DNA of 64,000 nucleotides from Acidiflorens sp963841945 (GTDB lineage Bacteria > Acidobacteriota > Terriglobia > Terriglobales > Acidobacteriaceae), in the NCBI GenBank assembly GCA_963841945.1, contig CAWJFC010000021.1:334892-398891 (forward strand). Direction: 5' to 3'. Made by a program: the position numbers and the translations under genes. The notes below the pieces were generated by a model. The model had not been told where the DNA came from, made no database searches, and saw only the letters and a list, made by a program, of their open reading frames with translations. Positions 56,119-64,000 of this stretch are shown here, in pieces. Positions within the stretch are counted from its first letter, which is position 1, and each line of letters begins with the position of its first letter.

Positions 56119-56190
56119 GCCTCGGAACGTGTCACGTTTCCCTTTGCAGGCGTGGATGGCAATTCGATCTCAACATTGGCAGTTAAAGTG
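56119..56190 (+). pseudogene. 3'-terminal remnant of a YgiD-like gene
   Basis: Translation ASERVTFPFAGVDGNSISTLAVKV matches the C-terminus of the dioxygenase at 54.4-55.1 kb (ASEQVTFPVEGVDGGSISMLAVEV) at most positions. No upstream part is left, so this is a decayed partial copy. Confidence 0.7.
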
Positions 56191-56216
56191 AGGCAAGCCA
56201 AAGCTCGATGGAAGAT

Positions 56217-56633
56217 CTACCGGCCTTCAGAGATCCCGAGCTTCTTCAGGATCTCTGCTGTTGTGTACCACTCGATCCCCGCCGCTTCGAAATCGTTGTC
56301 ATTCGACCACAGAGGCAATTCCGTGTGCAGCGCCAGCGCGAGCACGTCAACGTCATCCGGATCCCGCCTTCCGATGAGTCGCCGCGCCCGAGAGAGCACG
56401 CGAGAGTAAACCGCCTGCTCGACAACCGTCACCGGCAACGCGGCAACAGCCAATAACAATGTATCCATCGATAGCCGCCGCTTCCGCGCCAGAATGACGG
56501 CGTACTCCTGCACTTCGGACAACGCCACTTCCGGGGTCAGCAATTCGTCGATCGCGGGATGTTGGAGAACAGCCTTCGCTCGGCCACCTAGGACGGCCGA
56601 CAGCAGCACATTAGCGTCGGCGACGAGTTTCAC
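56217..56633 (-). CDS. PIN-domain toxin (VapC-like)
   Basis: 138 residues of a PIN-family putative RNase toxin. Acidic active-site residues: Asp in VADANVLLSA, the Glu/Asp region RRDPDDVDVLALAL and WSNDNDFE. The start overlaps the end of the upstream antitoxin gene by 23 bases, the usual toxin-antitoxin order. Target RNA unknown. Confidence 0.87.
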   Translation of the reverse strand: MKLVADANVLLSAVLGGRAKAVLQHPAIDELLTPEVALSEVQEYAVILARKRRLSMDTLLLAVAALPVTVVEQAVYSRVLSRARRLIGRRDPDDVDVLALALHTELPLWSNDNDFEAAGIEWYTTAEILKKLGISEGR

Positions 56634-56931
56634 GTGTACTCTTCTCGCGTATACGCTTTTCGTTCGTGCTCTTTTTGCGCGTACGCTTTCGCCACGATTC
56701 GAAGTCGGCGACGATCTCGTCTTCCTTGACCCCGCGTCTCTGCAGTTGCCGCGCCACCGCCGAACTCAAGACTGCGAACAATTCGCGTTTGAATTCAATC
56801 GGAAGACTAGCCTCCGGCCGCGGAAAAAACACCCCCGCCAACCGTCCCCGCCGGGTGACAAGGATGGGATCCTTCGAGCGCAGGTACCCCGTAGCATTGT
56901 CCCGAAACTCGCGTACGGTACTGATTTTCAT
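56611..56931 (-). CDS. Phd/YefM-like antitoxin
   Basis: About 106 residues. The N-terminus MKISTVREFRDNATGYLRSKDPILVTRRGRLAGVFFP is the typical DNA-binding Phd fold, here with an extension ending in a Lys/Arg-rich tail (RKKSTNEKRIREKSTRETRRRR) that overlaps the toxin gene. I chose ATG 56931 because a palindromic operator and a TATAAT lie directly upstream. The tail is more basic than usual for an antitoxin that neutralises a PIN toxin. Confidence 0.83.
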   Translation of the reverse strand: MKISTVREFRDNATGYLRSKDPILVTRRGRLAGVFFPRPEASLPIEFKRELFAVLSSAVARQLQRRGVKEDEIVADFESWRKRTRKKSTNEKRIREKSTRETRRRR

Positions 56932-56933
56932 GT

Positions 56934-56955
56934 GGTCACCCTGGTGACCATTATA
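56934..56955 (-). promoter_or_regulatory. Toxin-antitoxin promoter with palindromic operator
   Basis: TATAAT on the minus strand (56955-56950) is followed by GGTCACC-AG-GGTGACC (56949-56934), a perfect 7-bp inverted repeat over the likely transcription start, three bases before the ATG. This fits self-repression by the antitoxin. Confidence 0.6.
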
Positions 56956-57092
56956 CCGCAAACCAGAATCGCCTATCCCTCGACTCCCTTTGCTTTCATC
57001 AGTTGGCCGTATCTCTGGTCGTACAACTCTCCTACCTCGAAGGCAGGTTTCAGGGCACTTAACGGCGATCTGGCGACTGAAAACATCGGTAA

Positions 57093-58340
57093 CTATCCTT
57101 TCGCCCCTACCACTTCCTTCTCTCGCGCCGCATAATGCGAGTCCACGTAGTCATCCAGGATCTTCATGAACTCCGCCACAATCTTGTCGCCCTTCAGCGT
57201 AGTAAACAACCGTCCATCCACATACACCGGCGCCTTCGGCTCTTCAAATGTTCCCGGCAGCGAGATGCCGAGATTCGCGTGCTTTGACTCGCCGGGCCCA
57301 TTGACCACGCAGCCCATCACCGCGACCTTCATCTCTTCGACGCCCGTATAGCGTCCCTTCCAAACCGGCATCGACTCGCGCAGATAACCTTGAATCTGCT
57401 GCGCCATCTCCTGGAAGAACGTGCTGGTCGTCCGCCCGCAACCGGGGCAGGCCGTTACCTGCGGCGTAAAGCTGCGAATGCCGAGCGACTGCAAAATCTG
57501 TTGCGCCACTCGAACTTCTTCCGTCCGGTCGCCGCCCGGAGCAGGCGTAAGTGAAACGCGAATCGTATCGCCGATGCCTTCCTGCAACAGCACGCCCATG
57601 GCCGCGCTCGAGGCCACAATGCCTTTCGCGCCCATCCCGGCTTCGGTCAATCCAAGGTGCAGCGGATATTCACACCGCGCCGCCAGTTGACGGTAGACAT
57701 CGATCAGGTCCTGCACGCCGCTCACCTTTGCGCTCAAAATAATCTGATCCGGCCGCAGCCCGTACTGCTCGGCCAGCTTCGCCGAATTCAGCGCGCTTAC
57801 CACCATCGCTTCCATGGTCACTTCGCGCGCGTCTTTCGGTTCCGCCAGGCGCGAATTCTCATCCATCATCTTCGTCAGCAGTGACTGGTCGAGCGAGCCC
57901 CAGTTCACGCCAATCCGCACCGGCCGCTGATACTTCACCGCCACTTCAATCATCGTCCGGAAGTTATCGTCATTCTTGCGCCCGACGCTGACGTTGCCGG
58001 GGTTGATGCGGTACTTCGCCAGCCCCTCGGCGCACTCTGGATATTTGGTGAGCAGCTGATGCCCGTTGTAATGAAAGTCGCCAACGATGGGAACGCTGAC
58101 GCCCATCCGCGCCAGGCCCTCGACAATGTGCGGGATCGCCTTCGCCGCGTCGTCATTGTTGACGGTAACGCGCACAACCTCGCTACCCGCGCGCGCCAGC
58201 GCCGCCGTCTGCTTAATGGTTCCGGGAATATCCGCGGTATCGGTGTTGGTCATGGATTGCACCATAACCGGTGCACTGCTGCCAACGCGAACTCCGCCAA
58301 TGGAGGAGGTAAAGGTCTTTCTACGCACAATTTCAGCCAT
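57093..58340 (-). CDS. ispG: 4-hydroxy-3-methylbut-2-enyl diphosphate synthase IspG
   Basis: Iron-sulfur enzyme of the MEP isoprenoid pathway. 415 residues from ATG 58340 (MAEIVRRKTF), preferred over a longer open frame to 58580. Key blocks: VMVQSMTNTDTAD, VPIVGDFHYNGH, YRINPGNVS, RIGVNWGSLD and LHLGLTEAGMGAKG. [4Fe-4S] ligands: Cys pair in CPGCGRT and Cys in CVVNGPGE. Stands alone; transcribed away from the receptor gene. Confidence 0.97.
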   Translation of the reverse strand: MAEIVRRKTFTSSIGGVRVGSSAPVMVQSMTNTDTADIPGTIKQTAALARAGSEVVRVTVNNDDAAKAIPHIVEGLARMGVSVPIVGDFHYNGHQLLTKYPECAEGLAKYRINPGNVSVGRKNDDNFRTMIEVAVKYQRPVRIGVNWGSLDQSLLTKMMDENSRLAEPKDAREVTMEAMVVSALNSAKLAEQYGLRPDQIILSAKVSGVQDLIDVYRQLAARCEYPLHLGLTEAGMGAKGIVASSAAMGVLLQEGIGDTIRVSLTPAPGGDRTEEVRVAQQILQSLGIRSFTPQVTACPGCGRTTSTFFQEMAQQIQGYLRESMPVWKGRYTGVEEMKVAVMGCVVNGPGESKHANLGISLPGTFEEPKAPVYVDGRLFTTLKGDKIVAEFMKILDDYVDSHYAAREKEVVGAKG

Positions 58341-58507
58341 AACTACTTCTATTTTAGCAGTTGGCCCGCGAATACATCCCGCTTTGCCGCTGATTTCCTT
58401 CCGGTACCTCCGCGTCCTCGATGGTTGACGCTCTTCGCTTTGGCCAGTGGGTCGGAGCCCCCTTCGTGTTGCCCCGAGGTCCCGCTCCGGGCTTGGGTCA
58501 CAGGTCC

Positions 58508-58566
58508 TTGACAATCGCGAAAAATCGGAACTAGCATCCGAAATAGCCCTATTAAAAGCTTTTAAT
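58508..58566 (+). promoter_or_regulatory. Promoter and palindrome before the Oar-like receptor
   Basis: TTGACA (58508-58513) and TAGCAT (58532-58537) are 18 bases apart. A perfect 16-bp palindrome ATTAAAAGCTTTTAAT (58551-58566) lies in the leader just after the expected start, so it may be an operator or a hairpin. The gene starts at 58587. Confidence 0.5.
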
Positions 58567-58586
58567 AAATCGCGAGGCAATTCACC

Positions 58587-61500
58587 ATGGTGTGTCCTTC
58601 GAAGTCATTTTCCCGTTCTCTTATTGCCCTGGTTGTTCTGGGAATTCTTGCCGCCATTCCCGCCGCCGCCCAGTACAGCAGCGGATTCGAAGCGACCGTC
58701 ACCGATCCCACCGGCGCCGCCATCCAGGGCGCAACCGTCACCGTCACCAATCAGGACACGCAGGTCCAGCAATCCGCGCTATCGAATGGCGAGGGATACG
58801 TCCACCTGCGAAATTTGCCGCTGGGCATGTACCGCGCCGAAGTCAAGGCGCTGGGCTTCAAGACCTGGGTTCAGTCTGACATCAAGCTCGAGGGCGGTCA
58901 GGTGCGCACCCTCTATCCCAAGCTGGCCATTGGCGAACAGGTTACCAGCGTGGTCGTCACCGCCGAAGCCGAGACCGTCGACACCACCCACGGCAACGTC
59001 GGCCGCACCCTCGAGCAGAAAACGGTGCAGGACTCTCCCATGATTGGCGAGAACATTTATGCTGCCGTCGCGACCCTGGCGCCGGGCGTGACCGGACTGG
59101 GAGATGCCTCGGGTAGCATCGGCGCCGCAGGCTCCATCGGTGTCACTCCCTTCGCCTCCGAAGCCGGCTTTCAGATCAATGCCGCCGGCCAGCGTCAGGA
59201 AATGAATGAGTACCAGGTGGACGGAACGACCGTAAATGGCAACTCCCGCGATGGCGTCGTCAATATCACTCCCGAGCCGGATACCGTCGCCGAAATGAAC
59301 GTGACCGCATCCACATTTTCCGCTGATAAGGGCGTCCAGAGTGGCGCTCTGATTGAGATTTTTACAAAATCAGGCACCAACAAATTTCACGGCAGCTTGT
59401 CCGAAATGCACTTTGACAATGTTCTTTCCGCGCGAACCGAATTCCAGACCTCCGTCGCAAAAACCATTCGCAACGATTTCGGCGGAACTCTCGGCGGCCC
59501 GATCTTCAAGAATAAGACCTTCTTTTTCGGTTCCCTGTTCTGGATGAAAAGTATTCTCGGAGGCGTCGACACCGACATGCTGGAGACGCAGGATTTCGAA
59601 AACTACGTTATCCAGAACTATCCGAATTCCATGGCCACCCGCTTTTTCCAGGCCGCCCCGCCGGCTGTCTTCGGCAATCCCAACACCTCACCCTACACGA
59701 TGACGGTGGGATACATCGAACAGAACTATCCCACCCCCTACACCCCACCCAATATTCCCACCGACATGATTGCCGAGGCCTACACCACGATCCCGACCGA
59801 TGCCCTCAATAACGGATTCCAGGGACACCTGCGCATCGACCACAACCTTCGCGGCGATACCGACAAGCTCTTTTACAGCATGTTCCGAAATACCACACAG
59901 GGCGAGAATGTCGACCCTCGCCCCACCTACTCCTACATCAATCCCAACTCCACTCTTTACAATAAGGTGGATTACCTGCACACATTTTCCCCGACCGTAC
60001 TCAATGAATTCGGCGTTGCCTACAACCGCTTGACCGGAAGCCAACCGGCCAAAGTGCCGCTTTTGCCCACTGCCGGCGTCGAAGGATTAGACGATGGCTT
60101 CTGGCAATGGGGACCCTCCGGTTGGATCCAGAACAACTTCCTCGTACGCGACAGCATTACCTGGACCCATGGTCCTCACAGCTTTCACTTTGGCATCGAC
60201 ATTCACCGCCTTCAGGATATGGATAACTTCACCAACGGCGAGGATCGCCCCTTCTTCTGGTTTAACAATCTCGTCGACTTCGCTGCCGATCAACCCGCAT
60301 CGCAAAGTGGACCCATCGTCGACGTGCAAACCACTGGCGTGGCGCACAACCTCTATCAGCGCGTCCTGATGCTCTACGTCGCCCCTTACGCGCAGGATGA
60401 CTGGAAAGTGAACCGCCGCCTGACCTTGAACCTGGGCGCGCGCCTGGATTATTACGGACATCTTTCCACCGTCGAGAACGGCCAGCAGCCCATCGCTTTC
60501 TTCACTCCCGGCACGGGCGCGACCTTCGCCGACCAAGTTACGAATGGCAGCATGCTGGTTCGCGGCAGTAACGGAATCGCAACCAAATCCGCGCAATACC
60601 GTCTCGCCCCCCGCATCGGCTTCGCTTGGGATGTCTTTGGCAACGGCAACACCGCCCTTCGCGGTGGCTATGCCGAATTCAGCAACAAAGTCGGCGAGTA
60701 CTCCTATGTCAACAATATGCGCACTAACCCGCCGAACTATGCCGACCCCTATGTCAGCATCTATACTCCCGGCGTCACCTTAAGCAGTTTCTCTTATGGC
60801 ATTAGCAGCTCTACGCAGCAGGGTGGCGCACAGGGATTCGCGCCCCCTCCCGGACTCACTTATATAGTTACTCCCAATGGCGGCCTGGTCGGATCTCAGA
60901 TCAGCGTGGGCGGCATCGATCCAAAACTAAAACCTCCCTTGGTACATAGCTGGGCCCTCGGTCTTCAGCACCGGGTTGCCGGCTTTGTCCTCGAAGCAAC
61001 CTACATGGGCACAGCCAGCCGCGACCTCTTCATTCAGACCGACGTCAACCGCTTCGCTGGCGATTTGATTCTGAATCAAGGCAACCAGGATCGGCTCAAC
61101 CCCACTTTTGGGGCGGTTACCTACGGTCGCTCCATCGGCGTGGCGAATTCCAATCTGGCCGCCTTCTCTGTCTCCAAGCATTTCACCAGGAGATGGACTG
61201 CGCACGGAATTTACACCTGGGGCAAGTCGCTCGATTACACCAGCAGCAACGATAACGACAACGGAAACGGCGGCGCCGAAAATATCTTCGACGCGGAACA
61301 TGTCAGTGCGCAGTATGGGCGCGCAAACTTCGATTCGCGGCAACGCTTCTCCGGCGATTTGGCCTGGGACGTTCCCGGCGTCGGCAACGGCTTTGCCCAT
61401 AAACTCACCAGCGGATGGACGGTAGCTCCTGTAATCATTTTGCAGTCCGGCCAGCCCTTCACCGTATACACCAGCGCCGCATTTGGCCCGGTGTGGAACG

Positions 61501-61970
61501 ATCCCTCCTGCTACAACACCATAACTCCGAGTTGTCAGGTGGTCGGTAACAGCGGCGGCGACTACAACGCCGACGGCTTCGACTACGACATGCCCAACGC
61601 GCCCGCGTTCGGAAACCACATCAGCGGCGCCAGCCGCTCCCGTTTCCTGACCGGTCTGTTTCCCGGCACGCCCGGCGCGGAAGAAGCAGCCAATTTCCCG
61701 GTTCCCGCTCTCGGACAGGAAGGAACTTTGGGCAAGAACACCTACGACGGCCCTGGCTTCGCGGTCGTTAATATGACCGTCGAACGAAGCTTCAAGCTGC
61801 CTAAATTGGGAGAAGGGGGATTGTTCGAGTTACGTGGAGAATTTTTCAACCTCTTTAACCGCGTCAACCTCACGGCTCCGATTAGCGATCTAAGTTCGGG
61901 CGACTTCGGTACTTCTCAGGGCCAGTCGACGCCGCGCCAGATCCAGATCGTGGCCCATATCCGTTTCTAA
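58587..61970 (+). CDS. Oar-like TonB-dependent receptor with carboxypeptidase-regulatory domain
   Basis: 1127 residues. A signal peptide (SLIALVVLGILAAIPAAAQ) is followed by a carboxypeptidase-regulatory-like domain (FEATVTDPTGAAIQGATVTVTNQDTQ), a plug-like region (about 125-240, ITPEPDTVAEMNVTASTFSADKG) and a beta-barrel rich in Tyr/Asn, ending in an aromatic residue (HIRF) as outer-membrane proteins do. No clear TonB box was seen. This family is greatly expanded in Acidobacteriota and is thought to import or handle polymers or peptides. The next element starts six bases after the stop. Confidence 0.93.
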   Translation: MVCPSKSFSRSLIALVVLGILAAIPAAAQYSSGFEATVTDPTGAAIQGATVTVTNQDTQVQQSALSNGEGYVHLRNLPLGMYRAEVKALGFKTWVQSDIKLEGGQVRTLYPKLAIGEQVTSVVVTAEAETVDTTHGNVGRTLEQKTVQDSPMIGENIYAAVATLAPGVTGLGDASGSIGAAGSIGVTPFASEAGFQINAAGQRQEMNEYQVDGTTVNGNSRDGVVNITPEPDTVAEMNVTASTFSADKGVQSGALIEIFTKSGTNKFHGSLSEMHFDNVLSARTEFQTSVAKTIRNDFGGTLGGPIFKNKTFFFGSLFWMKSILGGVDTDMLETQDFENYVIQNYPNSMATRFFQAAPPAVFGNPNTSPYTMTVGYIEQNYPTPYTPPNIPTDMIAEAYTTIPTDALNNGFQGHLRIDHNLRGDTDKLFYSMFRNTTQGENVDPRPTYSYINPNSTLYNKVDYLHTFSPTVLNEFGVAYNRLTGSQPAKVPLLPTAGVEGLDDGFWQWGPSGWIQNNFLVRDSITWTHGPHSFHFGIDIHRLQDMDNFTNGEDRPFFWFNNLVDFAADQPASQSGPIVDVQTTGVAHNLYQRVLMLYVAPYAQDDWKVNRRLTLNLGARLDYYGHLSTVENGQQPIAFFTPGTGATFADQVTNGSMLVRGSNGIATKSAQYRLAPRIGFAWDVFGNGNTALRGGYAEFSNKVGEYSYVNNMRTNPPNYADPYVSIYTPGVTLSSFSYGISSSTQQGGAQGFAPPPGLTYIVTPNGGLVGSQISVGGIDPKLKPPLVHSWALGLQHRVAGFVLEATYMGTASRDLFIQTDVNRFAGDLILNQGNQDRLNPTFGAVTYGRSIGVANSNLAAFSVSKHFTRRWTAHGIYTWGKSLDYTSSNDNDNGNGGAENIFDAEHVSAQYGRANFDSRQRFSGDLAWDVPGVGNGFAHKLTSGWTVAPVIILQSGQPFTVYTSAAFGPVWNDPSCYNTITPSCQVVGNSGGDYNADGFDYDMPNAPAFGNHISGASRSRFLTGLFPGTPGAEEAANFPVPALGQEGTLGKNTYDGPGFAVVNMTVERSFKLPKLGEGGLFELRGEFFNLFNRVNLTAPISDLSSGDFGTSQGQSTPRQIQIVAHIRF

Positions 61971-61975
61971 ATCTA

Positions 61976-62841
61976 AATGCGGGGACAGACGGGACATTCC
62001 CTAATTCTCAAGCCACGAATGTACGTCCCGCCTGTGCGCTATCGCCGGCAGGCTTCTTGGGTCGGCCCGCCTTTCGCGCAGCCAGGGGACGCTGTGTCGA
62101 TTCCTCCAACGCCGCCACGAACTCCTCTGTCCCCAGCGGACGTCCCGTGTACGTCGACCTGCGTATTTCGCTTATCTCAGTGGGCGTCTCCGCCACCCCA
62201 AGAAACGCAGCCCACTCGGCCGCCGCCCAGCGTTTCCGCCATCGTTCCATCTCCAGCATCGCGTCCGGGCCCGTCGTCCCACAGTGTGTTCCCGCGCTCG
62301 ACCATCTCCACCTTTCCGCCGTCACCACCATCCCCGCGCGCACCGGATTCAACTCCACGTAACGCAGCGCCCTCCACAGATGCACCTCATCCAGCGGACA
62401 GGAATAGAATCGCCCTTGCCAGACGTGGCCGCTCGACGACTGCCGCGCATTCCAGTACGCGGCATAGCATCCATGCGCCTGTTTGAGCGCTTGCGCAAGG
62501 GCCTCCGGACGCCGCGGAACCGCGATCAAATGCACGTGATTCGGCATCAGACAATACCCCAGCAGCGCTAGACCATGAAGTTGCGAATACCGTTGCAGTA
62601 ACCCCAGATAGGTCGCGCGATCCGCCTCGCTCGCCAGAATCACTTGTCGAGCATTGCCCCGCTGCGTAACATGATGAGGGACGTCCAGCACGACGACGCG
62701 CGGGAATCGAGCCATTCCTGAAAGTTAGCAGAAATGTCCCGCCCTGCCGACAGGCTTTCTAGATTTTCGACGCAGAGTAGGAACTCGACATTCCCAGATT
62801 GGGCCAAAAGACTTGGGGAATCTCCCGTCTGTCCCCGCATT
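61976..62841. mobile_element. RAYT-type element with 29-bp terminal inverted repeats
   Basis: A single transposase gene lies between 61976-62004 and 62813-62841, which are inverted repeats of 29 bases with two mismatches (perfect 18-base core from 61977 and to 62840). The 5' end is immediately after the receptor stop and the 3' end is eight bases before the next promoter, so the element is compact. Confidence 0.8.
62008..62715 (-). CDS. REP-associated tyrosine transposase (RAYT, Y1 family)
   Basis: 235 residues of the IS200-like HUH family. Signatures: RVVVLDVPHHVTQRGNARQ, the HUH pair in LMPNHVHLIAVP, YWNARQSSSGHVWQGRFYSCPLD, and RYVELNPVRAGMV, with the catalytic Tyr expected in the last. 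A basic C-terminal tail (RKAGRPKKP) may bind DNA. The gene sits inside inverted repeats, like RAYTs that mobilise REP sequences. Confidence 0.92.
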   Translation of the reverse strand: MARFPRVVVLDVPHHVTQRGNARQVILASEADRATYLGLLQRYSQLHGLALLGYCLMPNHVHLIAVPRRPEALAQALKQAHGCYAAYWNARQSSSGHVWQGRFYSCPLDEVHLWRALRYVELNPVRAGMVVTAERWRWSSAGTHCGTTGPDAMLEMERWRKRWAAAEWAAFLGVAETPTEISEIRRSTYTGRPLGTEEFVAALEESTQRPLAARKAGRPKKPAGDSAQAGRTFVA

Positions 62842-62848
62842 GTCCGTC

Positions 62849-62876
62849 TTGACAACCCATCGAAACCACGTACAAT
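62849..62876 (+). promoter_or_regulatory. Strong promoter of the subtilase-peptide operon
   Basis: A perfect TTGACA (62849-62854) and TACAAT (62871-62876) are 16 bases apart. Transcription should start near 62884, about 47 bases before the ATG. Confidence 0.6.
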
Positions 62877-62930
62877 TGGCTCGACTTTTCTCGCTGTTTC
62901 CCCAGGGTAATCCAAAAACGGTTTCTGGCA

Positions 62931-63797
62931 ATGAACGCATTGGAGCGCGTAAGGCTCACTCCACTAATGGAGCGGACCAGTGGACGACCAGAAATTGTCA
63001 TAGCGCTGATCGACGGGCCGGTCCTTATGCAAAACGCAGCCCTCTGGAGCAAAAACGTTCGGCAGCTAAATGGGAAGCTGCCGACGACGTGCGAGCAAGC
63101 GAGCAGCTCTGCCTGCATGCACGGCACCTTTGTGGCGAGCATCCTTGCGGCCAAGAGAGGTTCCGGAGCGCCAGCCATTTGTCCCGATTGCACTTTGCTC
63201 GTGCGGCCCATTTTTTCCGAGGCCAGCCAATATGGCGTACAAATTCCGAGCGCGACCGCCGGCGAACTCGCTGAAGCAATCGTCGATGCCGTCAATGCTG
63301 GAGCGAGCATTCTGAATCTCAGTGTAAGCCTCGCGGACTCTTCGGCGCATGGTAAGACCCAACTGGAGCAGGCTCTGAACTATGCCGCTGCGCGTGACGT
63401 TGTAACTGTCGTGGCGGCTGGAAACCAAGGGATGATTGGAAACTCTGTCCTGACGAGCCATCCTTGGGCGATCCCAGTAATAGCATGCGACGATTCGGGG
63501 CGCCCGCTTGTGACTTCAAATCTAAGCGCATCCACCGGGCACAACGGCCTCGGTGCCCCAGGGGAAAACTTACCCGTTATAGGCCCCGGCGATGCGATCT
63601 CCAGAATCAGCGGGACAAGCGCAGCAGCTCCGTTTGTAGCAGGGACCGCCGCCCTATTGAGATCGGCATTTTCCCGTGCTACCGCTACAGCGATCAAGAC
63701 CGCGCTAACACACAGAAAAATGGGCCAACGACGCAGATTGATTCCTCCGTTGCTGGATGCGTGGGCGGCCTATCAGCTTTTGGCAGGCACGGCTTAG
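62931..63797 (+). CDS. Compact S8 peptidase resembling the PatA/cyanobactin protease type
   Basis: 288 residues, no signal peptide and no prodomain. Catalytic Asp in IVIALIDGPV, His in CMHGTFVASIL, Ser in SGTSAAAPFVAG, and oxyanion Asn in VVAAGNQG. The block CMHGTFVASILAAKRG and APAICPDCTLLVRPIFSE (two Cys) resembles S8 proteases found with cyanobactin-like peptide maturation, from memory. The next gene starts 20 bases later and codes a short Cys-containing peptide, so the pair may be a protease and its substrate. No good ribosome site is seen at the ATG. Confidence 0.82.
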   Translation: MNALERVRLTPLMERTSGRPEIVIALIDGPVLMQNAALWSKNVRQLNGKLPTTCEQASSSACMHGTFVASILAAKRGSGAPAICPDCTLLVRPIFSEASQYGVQIPSATAGELAEAIVDAVNAGASILNLSVSLADSSAHGKTQLEQALNYAAARDVVTVVAAGNQGMIGNSVLTSHPWAIPVIACDDSGRPLVTSNLSASTGHNGLGAPGENLPVIGPGDAISRISGTSAAAPFVAGTAALLRSAFSRATATAIKTALTHRKMGQRRRLIPPLLDAWAAYQLLAGTA

Positions 63798-63817
63798 AGT
63801 CATCCCGGAGTGCGGAC

Positions 63818-64000
63818 ATGGAAAACCAGAACACGAATAAAACGACTTCGACTGAGAGGGAGCCGTTTAGAGTGCGGCTGCCCGGCTTTCTCATAGAAGA
63901 AGAAATCGGATTAGGTGATGTTTTCAAGCGAGTGACTTATGCGTCGGGAATCAAGCCCTGCAACGGTTGCGAGAAACGCGCAGCCACCCTAAATAGTTGG
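63818..64000 (+). CDS. Small peptide with PCNGC motif, cut by the window end
   Basis: The frame begins at ATG 63818, seven bases after GGAG, and stays open to the window end, so at least 60 residues. A polar Thr/Asn-rich start (about 1-15) is followed by FRVRLPGFLIEEEIGLGDVFKR, VTYASGIKPCNGCEKRAA and LNSW. The GLGD and PCxGC...RAxxLN pattern looks conserved from memory in small, unassigned proteins. It could be a precursor peptide for the adjacent protease, or a small zinc-binding protein. The C-terminus is not visible. Confidence 0.65.
   Translation, partial: MENQNTNKTTSTEREPFRVRLPGFLIEEEIGLGDVFKRVTYASGIKPCNGCEKRAATLNSW

Overview
The window is a GC-rich chromosomal segment, most likely from an Acidobacteriota bacterium of the Terriglobia/Koribacter type. 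This placement is inferred from gene content: an Oar-like TonB-dependent receptor with an N-terminal carboxypeptidase-regulatory domain, a subtilase ending in VVWGTS repeats, a PilB-PilT-PilC-PilS-PilR cluster, NtrY/NtrX-like regulators, and the interspersed GTCATCCTGAGCG...AGTCGAAGGACC repeat. No rRNA, phage or CRISPR locus is visible. Two tRNAs (Pro-TGG, His-GTG) are present.

Layout. 0-1.8 kb: 3' part of ybeY and a CBS-domain CorC-like protein. 1.8-6.1 kb (minus strand): secreted subtilase and GH20 hexosaminidase. 6.2-9.3 kb: an S41 protease homologue without its catalytic residues, then small accessory genes (zinc ribbon, ankyrin, two small minus-strand ORFs). 9.4-13.3 kb: class A PBP, Era, a serine-kinase-type ATPase. 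13.4-20.6 kb (minus strand): NtrY/NtrX, a membrane protein, an ArsR/AHSA1 pair, GH10 xylanase, endonuclease III-like protein. 21-28.4 kb: type IV pilus motor genes with their two-component system. 28.9-44.7 kb: one long chemosensory operon (STAS, CheA, poly-HAMP MCP, CheW, CheR, CheD, CheB, divergent MCP-like protein, CheY, MASE1 hybrid kinase, single-domain response regulator). 44.8-54 kb: DUF5996-like gene, TolC/HlyD/DHA2 tripartite efflux operon, universal stress protein, cytidylate-kinase-like protein, 2'-5' RNA ligase-like protein, a UDP-glucose dehydrogenase homologue lacking the active-site Cys. 54-58.3 kb: tRNA-His, LigB-type dioxygenase, Gly/His-rich secreted protein, a toxin-antitoxin pair, IspG. 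58.6-64 kb: Oar-like receptor, a RAYT transposase between terminal inverted repeats, and a compact subtilase plus small Cys-containing peptide operon cut by the window edge.

How the genes work together. The pilus motors, PilS/PilR and the Che operon together look like a surface-motility and chemosensing region. All Che adaptation enzymes (CheR, CheB, CheD) are present, and both receptor-like proteins lack membrane segments, so sensing is probably cytoplasmic. The GH10, GH20, subtilase and Oar-like receptor suggest polymer scavenging.

Six genes (S41 homologue, ankyrin, era, endonuclease III-like, hybrid kinase, DUF5996-like) are each interrupted by one single-base indel with both flanking frames well preserved. 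Since era is among them, sequence error is more likely than six independent pseudogenes; I annotate each as one gene. The most promising candidate for an undescribed system is the subtilase-peptide operon at 62.85-64 kb.
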